64,000 nucleotides of DNA from the NCBI GenBank assembly GCA_016839875.1, contig JAEOTK010000223.1, positions 1 through 64,000 on the forward strand, written 5' to 3'. This document shows, piece after piece, positions 1-7,563 of this stretch. Below the pieces are notes generated by a model. It saw only the letters and a program-made list of their open reading frames with translations, made no database searches and was not told where the DNA came from. The DNA is from Candidatus Heimdallarchaeota archaeon (lineage in GTDB: Archaea; Asgardarchaeota; Heimdallarchaeia; Heimdallarchaeales; Heimdallarchaeaceae). The translations under genes and the position numbers were made by a program. The first letter of the stretch is position 1. Every line of letters begins with the position of its first letter.

Positions 1-209
1 AGATCGAAGTTTTTATCTTGAAAAAGTATCAGGTTTCTTCCATTTCCAGAACCAATATCCAGCAGAATTCCAGAAGAAGGTAATGTGAATTTATTCTCAA
101 GAGAAGATAGATAGGATTGAAAATCTTTCCATGGTTTTGTTTTTAACCTACTATATTTTGGAGAAATGTCTTTGTAAGCTTTCATAAGCTTATATTCTTC
201 TGATTTCAC
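1..209 (-). CDS. SAM-dependent methyltransferase, N-terminal part (cut by window edge)
   Basis: The minus-strand frame runs off the left edge of the window. It encodes a short lead followed by LLDIGSGNGRN, the glycine-rich motif I that binds S-adenosylmethionine in class I methyltransferases. The lead (KDISPKYSRLKTKPW) recalls Trm9/ABH8-like tRNA wobble-uridine methyltransferases, but too little is visible to name the substrate. The start is uncertain: in-frame GTG codons lie at 209, 218 and 230 and an ATG at 185, with an in-frame TGA just upstream of the outermost GTG. It is transcribed divergently from the oxidoreductase at 343. Confidence 0.65.
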   Translation of the reverse strand, partial: MKSEEYKLMKAYKDISPKYSRLKTKPWKDFQSYLSSLENKFTLPSSGILLDIGSGNGRNLILFQDKNFD

Positions 210-286
210 TGTAAGCACTTTGAAGAGAAACACTCAATTAGCTATTTCAAGTTTCTTCTAATTCTTCTTTTGCATCATAAGATAAA

Positions 287-296
287 TTTTAAATAT
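287..296 (+). promoter_or_regulatory. TATA-like box for the gene at 343
   Basis: TTTTAAATAT lies about 45-55 bases before the ATG, which would place transcription start near 320. A GTGAT element lies just before the ATG and could serve as ribosome binding site. The call rests only on spacing and composition. Confidence 0.4.
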
Positions 297-342
297 TAAC
301 TTTTGTTTACTCAAAATGAGTGAATATAATACGTGATGAAAA

Positions 343-1293
343 ATGGATACTTTAAACGTCGCAGTAGTTGGTGTAGGGAGTTGGGGGAAAAATCATGCAA
401 GAGTCTTCAAGGAATTAGAGCTCACAAACTTAGTCGGTATCTTTGATTTAGATTCAAAGAGGGCTCAAAATCTAGCGAAAGAACACAATGCAAAATTCTA
501 TTCTAATCTTGAAGATATGTTGAAAGCAGAAGAGATAGATGCTATTAGTATTGCTTCACCTACTTCCACCCATGCTGAAATTGCTTTAATGGCAATAGAA
601 AATGGAAAACATGTTTTAATTGAAAAACCTATGACAAGTACTGTAGAAGAAGCTGAGAGAATTTTAGATGCTGAAAAGAGTTCGAATGTTTTTGTTACAG
701 TTGGATTTATTGAAAGGTTTAATCCTATTGTGAGTAGATCCAAGGTCTTAATCGAAAATGAAGAATTAGGGGAATTGGTTCTAATCAGTGCTAGACGTTT
801 AGGACCATATTGGCCAGATAGACTCAAGGATGTCGACGTTATTAGAGATGTTAGTATTCATGATATTGATGTTTTTCGTCATCTTATTGCTAAAGATCCA
901 ATATCAGTTTACGCCCGAGGTGGGAAACTCCGTCATGCTTATTTTGATTATGCAGAGATTCTATTAGATTTCGGCAAAGGAGTAACAGGTTTCATAGAAT
1001 CTAATTACCTCACTCCTCATAAATTAAGGAAGTTAATGCTAACATGTGAAAATGGTGTTGTTGAAGCAGATTATATGTCTCAAGAATACTTAATAGAAGA
1101 TGATGAATGGGTGAAAAACAGGAAATTAGAATGGCAAGAACCATTGAAAGCTGAACTTGTTCGTTTCGTAAAAACATGTTTAGGAGAAGAAAAACCTCTG
1201 ATAGCTTCAAAAGATGGATTGAAAGCTCTTAAAATTGCAATGGGTTCTATTGAAAGTATAAAGACAAACAAGATCATTGAGCTTGAATTATAA
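343..1293 (+). CDS. Gfo/Idh/MocA-family NAD(P)-dependent oxidoreductase
   Basis: This 316-residue protein has the Rossmann nucleotide-binding start VAVVGVGSWGKNHARVF (GxGxxG, residues 6-22) and the family's EKP motif in HVLIEKPMTST (about residue 95), where the lysine helps catalysis. The second half is the alpha/beta substrate domain. Family members oxidise or epimerise sugars, nucleotide sugars or inositols; archaeal relatives of this length include UDP-GlcNAc 3-dehydrogenases, but no sugar-pathway neighbour supports that, so the substrate is open. The start is the first ATG after a TATA-like box and a GTGAT element. The gene stands alone, convergent with secY. Confidence 0.88.
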   Translation: MDTLNVAVVGVGSWGKNHARVFKELELTNLVGIFDLDSKRAQNLAKEHNAKFYSNLEDMLKAEEIDAISIASPTSTHAEIALMAIENGKHVLIEKPMTSTVEEAERILDAEKSSNVFVTVGFIERFNPIVSRSKVLIENEELGELVLISARRLGPYWPDRLKDVDVIRDVSIHDIDVFRHLIAKDPISVYARGGKLRHAYFDYAEILLDFGKGVTGFIESNYLTPHKLRKLMLTCENGVVEADYMSQEYLIEDDEWVKNRKLEWQEPLKAELVRFVKTCLGEEKPLIASKDGLKALKIAMGSIESIKTNKIIELEL

Positions 1294-1328
1294 AATAAAA
1301 ATAAAAATAAAATAAAAGGGGAAGGGAG

Positions 1329-2771
1329 TTATCTAAGCCCTAGAAGACCTGCTAATGCAGGTACTGTTTCACTAATTTGCTCACTAGCGAATATCTCATA
1401 GTATTGTCTGAGAATACCCGTAGTTAGTAGGATACCCGTACCCGTACCAAGTGCTCCAAGGAAGTCTGCTATAGCAGCTAATACTCCTATGAAGAATCCT
1501 CCTACCCAGGCTGCAGTAGGAATATATCTTTCTAGATACTTTTCAACAATACGTGGGTTCCTCCGGAAACCAGGAATTTGCATATTTGCATCAAGTAATT
1601 GTTTTGCCACATTCTTCGAACTCATACCTGCCGTATCTATCCATATCCGTGAGAAAACTCCACAGAGTACCACCATTATGAAGAAATAAGCGACAGCATT
1701 TCCAGGATAGGCTCCAACCTGTTCGGGTCCATACGGTGCCGTAGTGAGTGCAGCCAAGCCGGAAATCGGCGCTAGCTGATCCGTGCCTTCTATGGTTTCC
1801 CATTTTCCGAAGAACGAAACTAGAAAGCCTTTGAACCCCGTACTCGTATTACCCCATTTGTTATGCATTAGATTAGATATGAAATAGATGTTAGCAAATA
1901 ATGCACTTACAAGAATTACAGGGATATTTGAAGTGTATAAGAATTTTATAGGATATCTTGCAGGCATTTTGAATTGACTATGTTGAACTGGAATTTCAAT
2001 TTTGATTGAATCTACATATATGACCATGGCGAATACAACTATTGTTGCAATTAATCCCACCATATCTGGAGTTCTTCCTAATCGACTGAATGGAGTAAGA
2101 ACATCTCCTCTCCTTATTCCTTGACCGAATGCAAGAACTGCTCCTCGATACCAAGATTGTCCTCCTACAAAAATATCTTCCGTAAGATTGAACATTCCAT
2201 CGAAGATGTTATATGAAACACTCGCAGCGATAAATAGACTGATACCACTTCCTAATCCATATCCTTTCTGAATAACTTCATCCATTAGCAATATTATGAA
2301 TCCAGCTACCACCAATTGAAGTAAGATGATCATTTGTGCTTGGAAATCTAGCTCTCCATATGCACCACCAAGAATATAGGCAATGGCTTCAACTATTGTC
2401 ATTAATACAGCGAGAATTTTTTGAGTACCAGTATATAGTGCTCGCTCTTCTGAATTGGTGAAATCAACTTTAATGATTTGTGATCCTACCAACAATTGCA
2501 TTATCAAACCTGCAGTTACAATAGGTCCTATACCTAATTCTGCTAAACTTCCTCTTTGGGAAGCTAAAATTGCCCTCATGGCGAAAAACGGATCTGTACC
2601 TCCTTCTTTTGGTACACCGACTATAGGGATATTAAGCATTGCTAGATAAAGGGCGAGAATTCCGAAAGTCCAAGCAAGCTTTCTTTTGAAAGAAGGCTTT
2701 CTTGCTGGCTTTTTTACCTCAAAGGTAAAACGTTGAAACGGTTTGAATAGCATCAAGAATTTGGAAGCCAT
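1329..2771 (-). CDS. secY: Protein translocase subunit SecY
   Basis: This is the main channel subunit of the Sec61/SecYEG translocon in the cytoplasmic membrane. About 480 residues carry roughly ten hydrophobic segments, beginning with a short basic cytoplasmic N-terminus (FTFEVKKPARKPSFKRK) and a first membrane helix (LAWTFGILALYLAMLNIPIV). The plug-like segment and the SRGSLAELGIGPIVTAGLIM region are typical of SecY/Sec61-alpha. I place the start at the ATG at 2771 rather than the GTG at 2780. In many archaea secY sits in the large ribosomal operon; here it is separated from it, next to tRNA-Ser and the uS13 operon on the other strand. Confidence 0.97.
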   Translation of the reverse strand: MASKFLMLFKPFQRFTFEVKKPARKPSFKRKLAWTFGILALYLAMLNIPIVGVPKEGGTDPFFAMRAILASQRGSLAELGIGPIVTAGLIMQLLVGSQIIKVDFTNSEERALYTGTQKILAVLMTIVEAIAYILGGAYGELDFQAQMIILLQLVVAGFIILLMDEVIQKGYGLGSGISLFIAASVSYNIFDGMFNLTEDIFVGGQSWYRGAVLAFGQGIRRGDVLTPFSRLGRTPDMVGLIATIVVFAMVIYVDSIKIEIPVQHSQFKMPARYPIKFLYTSNIPVILVSALFANIYFISNLMHNKWGNTSTGFKGFLVSFFGKWETIEGTDQLAPISGLAALTTAPYGPEQVGAYPGNAVAYFFIMVVLCGVFSRIWIDTAGMSSKNVAKQLLDANMQIPGFRRNPRIVEKYLERYIPTAAWVGGFFIGVLAAIADFLGALGTGTGILLTTGILRQYYEIFASEQISETVPALAGLLGLR

Positions 2772-2898
2772 TAAAGTCACTGGTTGAGTTTTAAACCAAT
2801 AGATGTTCTTCTATTTATAAGCATTTTTAAGGTTAAGAAATTATTTCTTTAGGATTTTCTGATTACTGATGTTTTGAGTTTGGAACATCATGGTAATA

Positions 2899-2910
2899 TT
2901 TTTAATATTA
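2899..2910 (+). promoter_or_regulatory. TATA-like box for tRNA-Ser
   Basis: TTTTTAATATTA lies 33-44 bases before the mature tRNA 5' end, allowing a short 5' leader removed by RNase P. Confidence 0.4.
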
Positions 2911-2942
2911 TCAATTTACAACGTCTATTACTCTTAATTGAA

Positions 2943-3027
2943 GCCAGGATACTCAAGCCTGGTATGAGGCTAGATTGGAAATCTAGTGTCGATAGACTCC
3001 GGGGTTCAATTCCCCGTCCTGGCTCCA
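2943..3027 (+). tRNA. tRNA-Ser(GGA)
   Basis: A complete class II tRNA. The acceptor stem is GCCAGGA (2943-2949) with TCCTGGC (3017-3023). The D arm is CTC/GAG with a GG pair in the loop. The anticodon arm is CTAGA-TTGGAAA-TCTAG, so the anticodon is GGA. A long variable arm (GTC-GATA-GAC) is followed by the T arm CGGGG-TTCAATT-CCCCG. The long variable arm plus GGA identifies serine. No intron is present. CCA appears to be encoded at 3025-3027. The discriminator base (3024) reads T, whereas serine tRNAs normally carry G there. Confidence 0.95.
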
Positions 3028-3039
3028 TTCCTAAAAAAC

Positions 3040-3046
3040 TTTTTTT
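3040..3046 (+). terminator. T-run terminator after tRNA-Ser
   Basis: Seven T residues start 13 bases after the encoded CCA, the usual form of an intrinsic archaeal terminator. No hairpin is needed in archaea and none is seen. Confidence 0.45.
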
Positions 3047-3061
3047 GTCTTTGAAGCAAAT

Positions 3062-3072
3062 CTTTAAAAAAA
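3062..3072 (+). promoter_or_regulatory. TATA-like box for the uS13 operon
   Basis: CTTTAAAAAAA sits about 30-40 bases ahead of the first hairpin of the leader at 3102, predicting a start of transcription at about 3092-3098 and therefore a long (about 135-base) untranslated leader. Confidence 0.4.
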
Positions 3073-3101
3073 TCCTTTTAGCTCTCTTCTTGAAGTCATT
3101 T

Positions 3102-3229
3102 AGTGCTATAAGTAAAAAAGCACTTGGCGAAGCTCGATGGAGAAACTCATCTCCCGTTTCTAAAATACCTTTAGAAATCGAGAGCACTGCAACTTCGGGT
3201 TGCAGAATAAAATAAAGTGAAAAGGTGAT
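3102..3229 (+). promoter_or_regulatory. Folded 5' leader of the uS13-uS4-uS11 operon (candidate cis-regulatory RNA)
   Basis: Perfect inverted repeats line up here: 3102-3107 with 3119-3124 (AGTGCT/AGCACT); 3133-3138 with 3177-3182 (CTCGAT/ATCGAG) enclosing two hairpins, 3139-3143 with 3150-3154 (GGAGA/TCTCC) and 3157-3164 with 3170-3177 (TTTCTAAA/TTTAGAAA); then 3187-3193 with 3199-3205 (CTGCAAC/GTTGCAG, loop TTCGG). A second AGCACT at 3183-3188 can pair with the same AGTGCT, which gives an alternative fold that competes with the last hairpin. The segment ends in GGTGAT at 3224-3229, the Shine-Dalgarno element of uS13. No known riboswitch is recognised. It could also be an independent small RNA. 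Confidence 0.5.
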
Positions 3230-3232
3230 TAT

Positions 3233-3676
3233 GTGTCATTTCGCCATTTAGTTCGAATTAAGTCAACAGATTTAGAGGGTCATCTACCAGTAGCCTTGGG
3301 TCTTTCAAGGATATCTGGAGTAAGTAGACGATTAGCTCAAACGATTGTGAATACTCTTCAAATTCCTTTTTCAGAACGCATTGGTTCTCTTACCGATGTT
3401 GTCATAAAGGAAATTGAAGCGATTATATCCGACCCTACATCCGCAGGTATTCCTGAATGGATGGTAAACCGTCGGAAAGATCGCCAAACAGGCGAGAATC
3501 TACATATAACTGAAGCTCAGCTTATTCTACAGAATAAACAAGATGTTGAAAGATATATCAGAATAAGAAGTAGAAGAGGTATTAGACATCAATTCAAATT
3601 GAAAGTAAGGGGACAAAGAACCCGAACCCATGGTAAGCGTGGAACCACAGTGGGTGTTTCAAAGAGGAAAAGGTAA
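3233..3676 (+). CDS. rps13: Small ribosomal subunit protein uS13
   Basis: uS13 sits in the head of the 30S subunit and contacts the P-site tRNA and the bridge to 50S. The 147-residue protein shows the helix-two-turn-helix region (LGLSRISGVSRRLAQTIV) and the conserved basic tail (IRSRRGIRHQFKLKVRGQRT followed by RTHGKRGTTVGV). The GTG start is fixed by GGTGAT at 3224-3229, five bases from the GGTG to the start. It is the first gene of an operon with uS4 (11 bases downstream) and uS11, the usual archaeal order, and it follows a structured leader. Confidence 0.97.
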   Translation: MSFRHLVRIKSTDLEGHLPVALGLSRISGVSRRLAQTIVNTLQIPFSERIGSLTDVVIKEIEAIISDPTSAGIPEWMVNRRKDRQTGENLHITEAQLILQNKQDVERYIRIRSRRGIRHQFKLKVRGQRTRTHGKRGTTVGVSKRKR

Positions 3677-3686
3677 GGTGTAAAAA

Positions 3687-4583
3687 ATGGGTGGAATAAG
3701 AAGACAAAGAAAAAAGATTGTAACTCCAGGACATCCTTATGACAAAGCTCGTTTGGAAAGAGAACTTCCTCTAGTTGGTGAATATGGATTAAGGAATAAG
3801 AAAGAGCTTTGGAAAGCCAGCACTATTCTTTCTACAGCAAGAAAACAAGCACGTACTCTTCTATCTTTAGATCCAGATGTGAGAAGTCAACGTGAAAATG
3901 AATTATTATCTCGTTTATCCCGAATTGGTTTGCTTCCAAAAGGTAGTGATTTAGATTCAGTTCTTTCTCTTGATGTTCGTGTAGTTTTAGAACGTCGTCT
4001 ACAAACTCTCGTGCATAGAAAGGGATTGGCTGCTACTCCATATCAAGCTAGACAATTTATTGCTCATAGACATATAGCTCTAGGAGATGGAGTTGTAACA
4101 ACCCCAAGTAGATTGATTACAGTTAGTGAAGAAGAGAAACTAGGGTATGCACCTAGATCTCCGTTGAATGATGGAAAACATCCTTCAAGACCACAAGCAC
4201 CACCAGTGATTCCAGAGTTTGAGGAACAGAAGAAAGCAGAAGAAGAAAAAGCCAAACCCAAAGAGGAAAAGCCTAAAGCTAAGCCAGCTACTAAACCTAA
4301 AGAGGAAAAGCCTAAAGCTAAGCCAGCTACTAAACCTAAAGAGGAAAAGCCTAAAGCTAAGCCAGCTACTAAACCTAAAGAGGAAAAGCCTAAAGCTAAG
4401 CCAGCTGCTAAACCTAAAGTGGAAAAGCCTAAAGCTAAGCCAGCTGCTAAACCTAAAGCTGAACCCAAAGAAAAGAAGGAAGAGGCTAAACCCGCTGCTA
4501 AGCCAAAAGCTCCAGCTGTAAAAAAGACAACTGCTGCTAAGAAAACAACTACAACCAGCAGTAAGAAGGAGGAGTCTAAGTAG
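3687..4583 (+). CDS. rps4: Small ribosomal subunit protein uS4 with a long repetitive C-terminal tail
   Basis: uS4 is a primary 16S rRNA-binding protein. Residues 1 to about 175 are the normal archaeal protein, including the S4 RNA-binding domain around GLAATPYQARQFIAHRHIAL. From about residue 180 onward a lysine/proline/alanine/glutamate-rich tail follows, containing five tandem copies of a 13-residue unit (KPKEEKPKAKPAT) and ending in a low-complexity K/A/T/S stretch. At 298 residues it is more than 100 residues longer than usual. A GGTG lies ahead of the ATG. The tail is highly basic, is probably disordered, and may bind rRNA or other nucleic acid; that is inference. Confidence 0.96.
   Translation: MGGIRRQRKKIVTPGHPYDKARLERELPLVGEYGLRNKKELWKASTILSTARKQARTLLSLDPDVRSQRENELLSRLSRIGLLPKGSDLDSVLSLDVRVVLERRLQTLVHRKGLAATPYQARQFIAHRHIALGDGVVTTPSRLITVSEEEKLGYAPRSPLNDGKHPSRPQAPPVIPEFEEQKKAEEEKAKPKEEKPKAKPATKPKEEKPKAKPATKPKEEKPKAKPATKPKEEKPKAKPAAKPKVEKPKAKPAAKPKAEPKEKKEEAKPAAKPKAPAVKKTTAAKKTTTTSSKKEESK
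4254..4448 (+). repeat. 39-bp in-frame tandem repeat in the uS4 gene, five copies
   Basis: Copies occupy 4254-4292, 4293-4331, 4332-4370, 4371-4409 and 4410-4448. Copies 2 and 3 are identical; the others differ by one to three bases (for example GAG to GTG in copy 5). A degraded sixth copy follows. The unit is a multiple of three, so expansion or contraction would keep the reading frame. The near identity at DNA level points to recent slippage or recombination. Confidence 0.95.
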
Positions 4584-4593
4584 GTGAATAAAA

Positions 4594-5013
4594 ATGAGTG
4601 AAGGTACAACAAAAGCTCCACAAAGGAGAGAATCAAAATTCGGTGTTGCTCACATTTTTTCAAGCTATAACGATACAATTGTTCACATCACAGATATCTC
4701 TGGTGCAGAAACTTTCAGCCGAAAAAGCGGAGGAATGTTTGTCAAAGCAGATAGAAATGAATCTAGCCCTTACGCAGCAATGAAAGCAGCAAACGCAGCA
4801 GCACAAGAAGCGCAAAGCAAGGGAATATATCAACTGTATGTGAGATACAGGGCACCAGGAGGACATAAGAATAGGACACCTGGACCAGGAACACAAGCAG
4901 CACTAAGAGCGCTAAAAAGGTCAGGGATGAGAATAGTAAGACTAGAAGATGTGACCCCCTTACCTCATGACGGCTGTAGGAGAAAAGGTGGCCGTAGAGG
5001 CCGTAGAATGTAA
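4594..5013 (+). CDS. rps11: Small ribosomal subunit protein uS11
   Basis: uS11 lies in the 30S platform near the mRNA exit and the E site. The 139-residue protein carries the signature [20 protein letters not shown], the [14 protein letters not shown] helix and the conserved C-terminus [25 protein letters not shown] lies upstream of the ATG. It is the last gene of the uS13-uS4-uS11 run; RNA polymerase subunit D, which often follows in archaea, is absent here. Confidence 0.98.
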   Translation: MSEGTTKAPQRRESKFGVAHIFSSYNDTIVHITDISGAETFSRKSGGMFVKADRNESSPYAAMKAANAAAQEAQSKGIYQLYVRYRAPGGHKNRTPGPGTQAALRALKRSGMRIVRLEDVTPLPHDGCRRKGGRRGRRM

Positions 5014-5017
5014 TTTT

Positions 5018-5046
5018 GGCAGTTTAAGCCATTTTTCTCTTTTTAA
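5018..5046 (+). terminator. Terminator of the uS13-uS4-uS11 operon
   Basis: A short stem GGC-AGTTTAA-GCC (5018-5030) is followed by two T-rich runs (5032-5036 and 5040-5044). This fits T-run-dependent archaeal termination. Confidence 0.4.
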
Positions 5047-5101
5047 TTTTATTTCCATATAAGTACTATTTCTTATATAATAAAATACTCAACTATTTCT
5101 T

Positions 5102-5545
5102 ATGAATCTTGAAATTGATCTTTCTAAAATCAATTACAGCTTTAATCAAAAGCCCTTGCTTATAGGGGGGAATGCAATGGAGTATTTTGAACTCCGTAAA
5201 GCAGGAGATGATGTAGACTTTGTAGTTACTCTTGAAGACTATGAAGGATTAAAGGAAGTCTATCCAGAACCAGAACATCAAGAAGATATCTGGGGTGATC
5301 TTGGAGTTAAGGTTGATAAGCTAGAGTTTTGGAAGTGTATCTGTCTATACGAATATGAATTTCTAGCAGAGAAAGCCATAGAAAACGAAAACTACAAAAT
5401 CATCTCTCTAGAGAAACTGCTTTTCCTGAAAGCTCTTGCGATGAGCAAAAAGAAGTATCGAAAAGATTTGAAGTTGATAGTTCAGAAGTTTTTAGATGAT
5501 CAGTATGATGATCCAGAGTGGAAAGAGCAATATCTAAACAAATAA
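5102..5545 (+). CDS. Nucleotidyltransferase-superfamily protein (uncharacterised)
   Basis: The 147-residue protein has the GGxxM...D.D layout of the DNA polymerase beta-like nucleotidyltransferase fold: LLIGGNAMEYFELR, then GDDVDFVV, where the spaced aspartates would bind metal. The C-terminal half is helical and rich in lysine and glutamate. Proteins of this size and layout are seen as lone nucleotidyltransferases in archaea and bacteria, some as toxin-antitoxin components, but no partner gene is adjacent here. A TATA-like TATATAATAAAATA lies just upstream and little leader is left. The biochemical role is unknown. Confidence 0.55.
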   Translation: MNLEIDLSKINYSFNQKPLLIGGNAMEYFELRKAGDDVDFVVTLEDYEGLKEVYPEPEHQEDIWGDLGVKVDKLEFWKCICLYEYEFLAEKAIENENYKIISLEKLLFLKALAMSKKKYRKDLKLIVQKFLDDQYDDPEWKEQYLNK

Positions 5546-5622
5546 TCACTCATCTTGTTTTTTCTTGTTTTGAATAAGTTTTAAATAATTCTAGATAAGG
5601 ATGAATTTGTTTGTGATAGTAT

Positions 5623-6372
5623 ATGTATGAGATGACTTTTGTCCCACGAATAAGTGAAATTGATACTACTGGCAATGTAAAGATCACTGCTCTGATGGAT
5701 TATCTGCAACACGTGGCCTACAAACATGCTGATCAATTAGGTATTGGTCATCGACAGATATTCCATAAGAACTTAACTTGGTTGCTTCTGCGATATACAG
5801 TTGAAATTGTCCGTTATCCTAAATTAGATGAAATCCTAAAAGTATCAAGTTGGGTTGCTGAATCAGGTAGTCCGAAGTACACGATTAGGGATTTTGAAGT
5901 CGTAGATGAAAATAACAATATTATTTTTAACGCTACAACTAGTTGGTTGTTGTTCAACTATATGAAAAGAAAAGCAGTAGATTTCGTAGATTATTGGTCA
6001 AATTATAATGTATTAGAAAAAAGAGCTCTAAACTACGATTTTCCCGGATTACCATTACCCAAGAAAATTGATACAAGAAAGTCACTTAAAGTAAGAATGC
6101 AAGATTTGGATATTAATCAACACGTGAATCACATCGCACATATCCACTGGATTATAGAAGGAATGCCAGAAAAAGTTGGGGAAAAATATGAACTGGAAAG
6201 ATTAGAAATCAGCTATAAAGAACAAGGATTTCATGAAGAGGATATTATAGTAGAAACAGAAATTTCGAAAGATAAAGACAATGGAACTCTCAAAGCAATT
6301 CATCAGATAATTAAAGGTAAAAAGAAAAAACTTGTTTCTAAAGCAGTAACTCAATGGAAATTAAGTGTATAA
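5623..6372 (+). CDS. Acyl-ACP thioesterase-family (FatA/FatB-like) double-hotdog protein
   Basis: The 249-residue protein consists of two hotdog repeats. The first opens with VPRISEIDTTGNVKITALMDYLQHVA and TWLLLRYTVEI; the second contains VRMQDLDINQHVNHIAHIHW, which matches the family's DLDxNxHVNN active-site segment. Family members release fatty acids from acyl carrier protein. Archaea usually make isoprenoid lipids without ACP, so the substrate may be an acyl-CoA instead. The ATG is preceded by GTGAT. It is a single gene. Confidence 0.8.
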   Translation: MYEMTFVPRISEIDTTGNVKITALMDYLQHVAYKHADQLGIGHRQIFHKNLTWLLLRYTVEIVRYPKLDEILKVSSWVAESGSPKYTIRDFEVVDENNNIIFNATTSWLLFNYMKRKAVDFVDYWSNYNVLEKRALNYDFPGLPLPKKIDTRKSLKVRMQDLDINQHVNHIAHIHWIIEGMPEKVGEKYELERLEISYKEQGFHEEDIIVETEISKDKDNGTLKAIHQIIKGKKKKLVSKAVTQWKLSV

Positions 6373-6461
6373 CTAATGTAGAATTTAGAAATTAATGTTT
6401 AAATATAATTACAATTTCAAGATTATTTGTATCAAATAGAGTAGTATGGTTAGGGAAAAAA

Positions 6462-7484
6462 ATGAGTGAGATTAACACAAAATATGATTTGGTAAGTCTT
6501 GGTTCTTGCACTATGGATATGATTGTTTCTGTTGAAGATGTTCTAAGGATGGAACTTACAGATAAACACCAATCTGACAAGAAATATATTGCAATAGAGC
6601 ATTCTTCAAAGCTAAATGTAAATAAAATTAAACTTCATCCTGGAGGTTCTGCAGCAAATATTTCGTGTGATTTATCCAGTATTGGATTTAAAACCGCATA
6701 TATTGGTGGAGTAGGTAATGACCAGAATGGTAAAGCATGTTTGGAAGATATGAAAAACCATGGAGTTGATGTTTCTGGTGTTAAGGTTTTCGAAGAAGAA
6801 TCTACCGCGATTTCTGTAATAATCCAATCTCCATGGGGACGAGATAGTTCCATATTGGCATACAAGGGTGCTAATAATCTTATTTCAAAAGATCACATCA
6901 TAGATGACATGCTTCTTTCAACAAAATGTTTTGTGTGGACATCTTTAACTTCAGATCAAGGAATAGAAGCTATAAAAAAATGTATTGAGTTAACTAAGTC
7001 AAGAAATGGTACAATTGCAGGAGCACCTTCTATTTCTATTATTAAGAACAGATCAGATGAAGCTATATCCTTACTAAAACAAAGCGATATAACAAGTATG
7101 AACGAAGAAGAAATCATCGCTCTTACCGGTGAAACTGATATCCTGAAAGCCATGAGTTCTCTATTCAATTTAGGTTTAAAAATAATCAACGTTACTTTTG
7201 GCAAGGATGGACAATGGTTGAGTGATGGTAAAATTATAGTAAAAACTATTCCGCCGAAAGTTTTCCCAGCAGATACAACAGGTGCAGGAGATGCAACTTT
7301 AAGTGGAATAATATATGGAGTATTGAACAACAAAAGTTTAGAGGAAACAGCTAAGATTGCTGTATCTTTAAGTGCAATGGAGATTGAATTACCAGGTGTA
7401 AGAGTAGGTACTCCAGTAGAATACTCTGAACTAGAAGAGTTCATGAGAGTTCATCCAATTAAACAAACAATAGTCGATTTATGA
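6462..7484 (+). CDS. PfkB-family carbohydrate or nucleoside kinase
   Basis: The 340-residue protein belongs to the ribokinase-like family. It has the N-terminal glycine-rich segment HPGGSAANISCDLSSIG that contacts the sugar and the C-terminal ATP-site motif DTTGAGDATLSGIIYG, whose aspartate is the catalytic base. Archaeal members phosphorylate ribose, nucleosides, 2-keto-3-deoxygluconate or fructose 6-phosphate; the motifs alone do not separate these. No sugar-pathway partner lies next to it. Confidence 0.9.
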   Translation: MSEINTKYDLVSLGSCTMDMIVSVEDVLRMELTDKHQSDKKYIAIEHSSKLNVNKIKLHPGGSAANISCDLSSIGFKTAYIGGVGNDQNGKACLEDMKNHGVDVSGVKVFEEESTAISVIIQSPWGRDSSILAYKGANNLISKDHIIDDMLLSTKCFVWTSLTSDQGIEAIKKCIELTKSRNGTIAGAPSISIIKNRSDEAISLLKQSDITSMNEEEIIALTGETDILKAMSSLFNLGLKIINVTFGKDGQWLSDGKIIVKTIPPKVFPADTTGAGDATLSGIIYGVLNNKSLEETAKIAVSLSAMEIELPGVRVGTPVEYSELEEFMRVHPIKQTIVDL

Positions 7485-7563
7485 ATCAAATCAAGTATTT
7501 GAGAATTAACTTCCTGTCTAATCACCCAAAGTTTATTACTGTTTTTCGAACTATTTTGTTATC

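Noticed and set aside
2874..3215. Open frames on both strands across tRNA-Ser and the uS13 leader
   Set aside because: They run through a complete tRNA and the folded leader, with no recognisable protein pattern.
4064..4678. Long minus-strand frame of 204 residues opposite the uS4 tail
   Set aside because: It is the antisense of the repetitive tail; its leucine/alanine/glycine repeats simply mirror the repeat.
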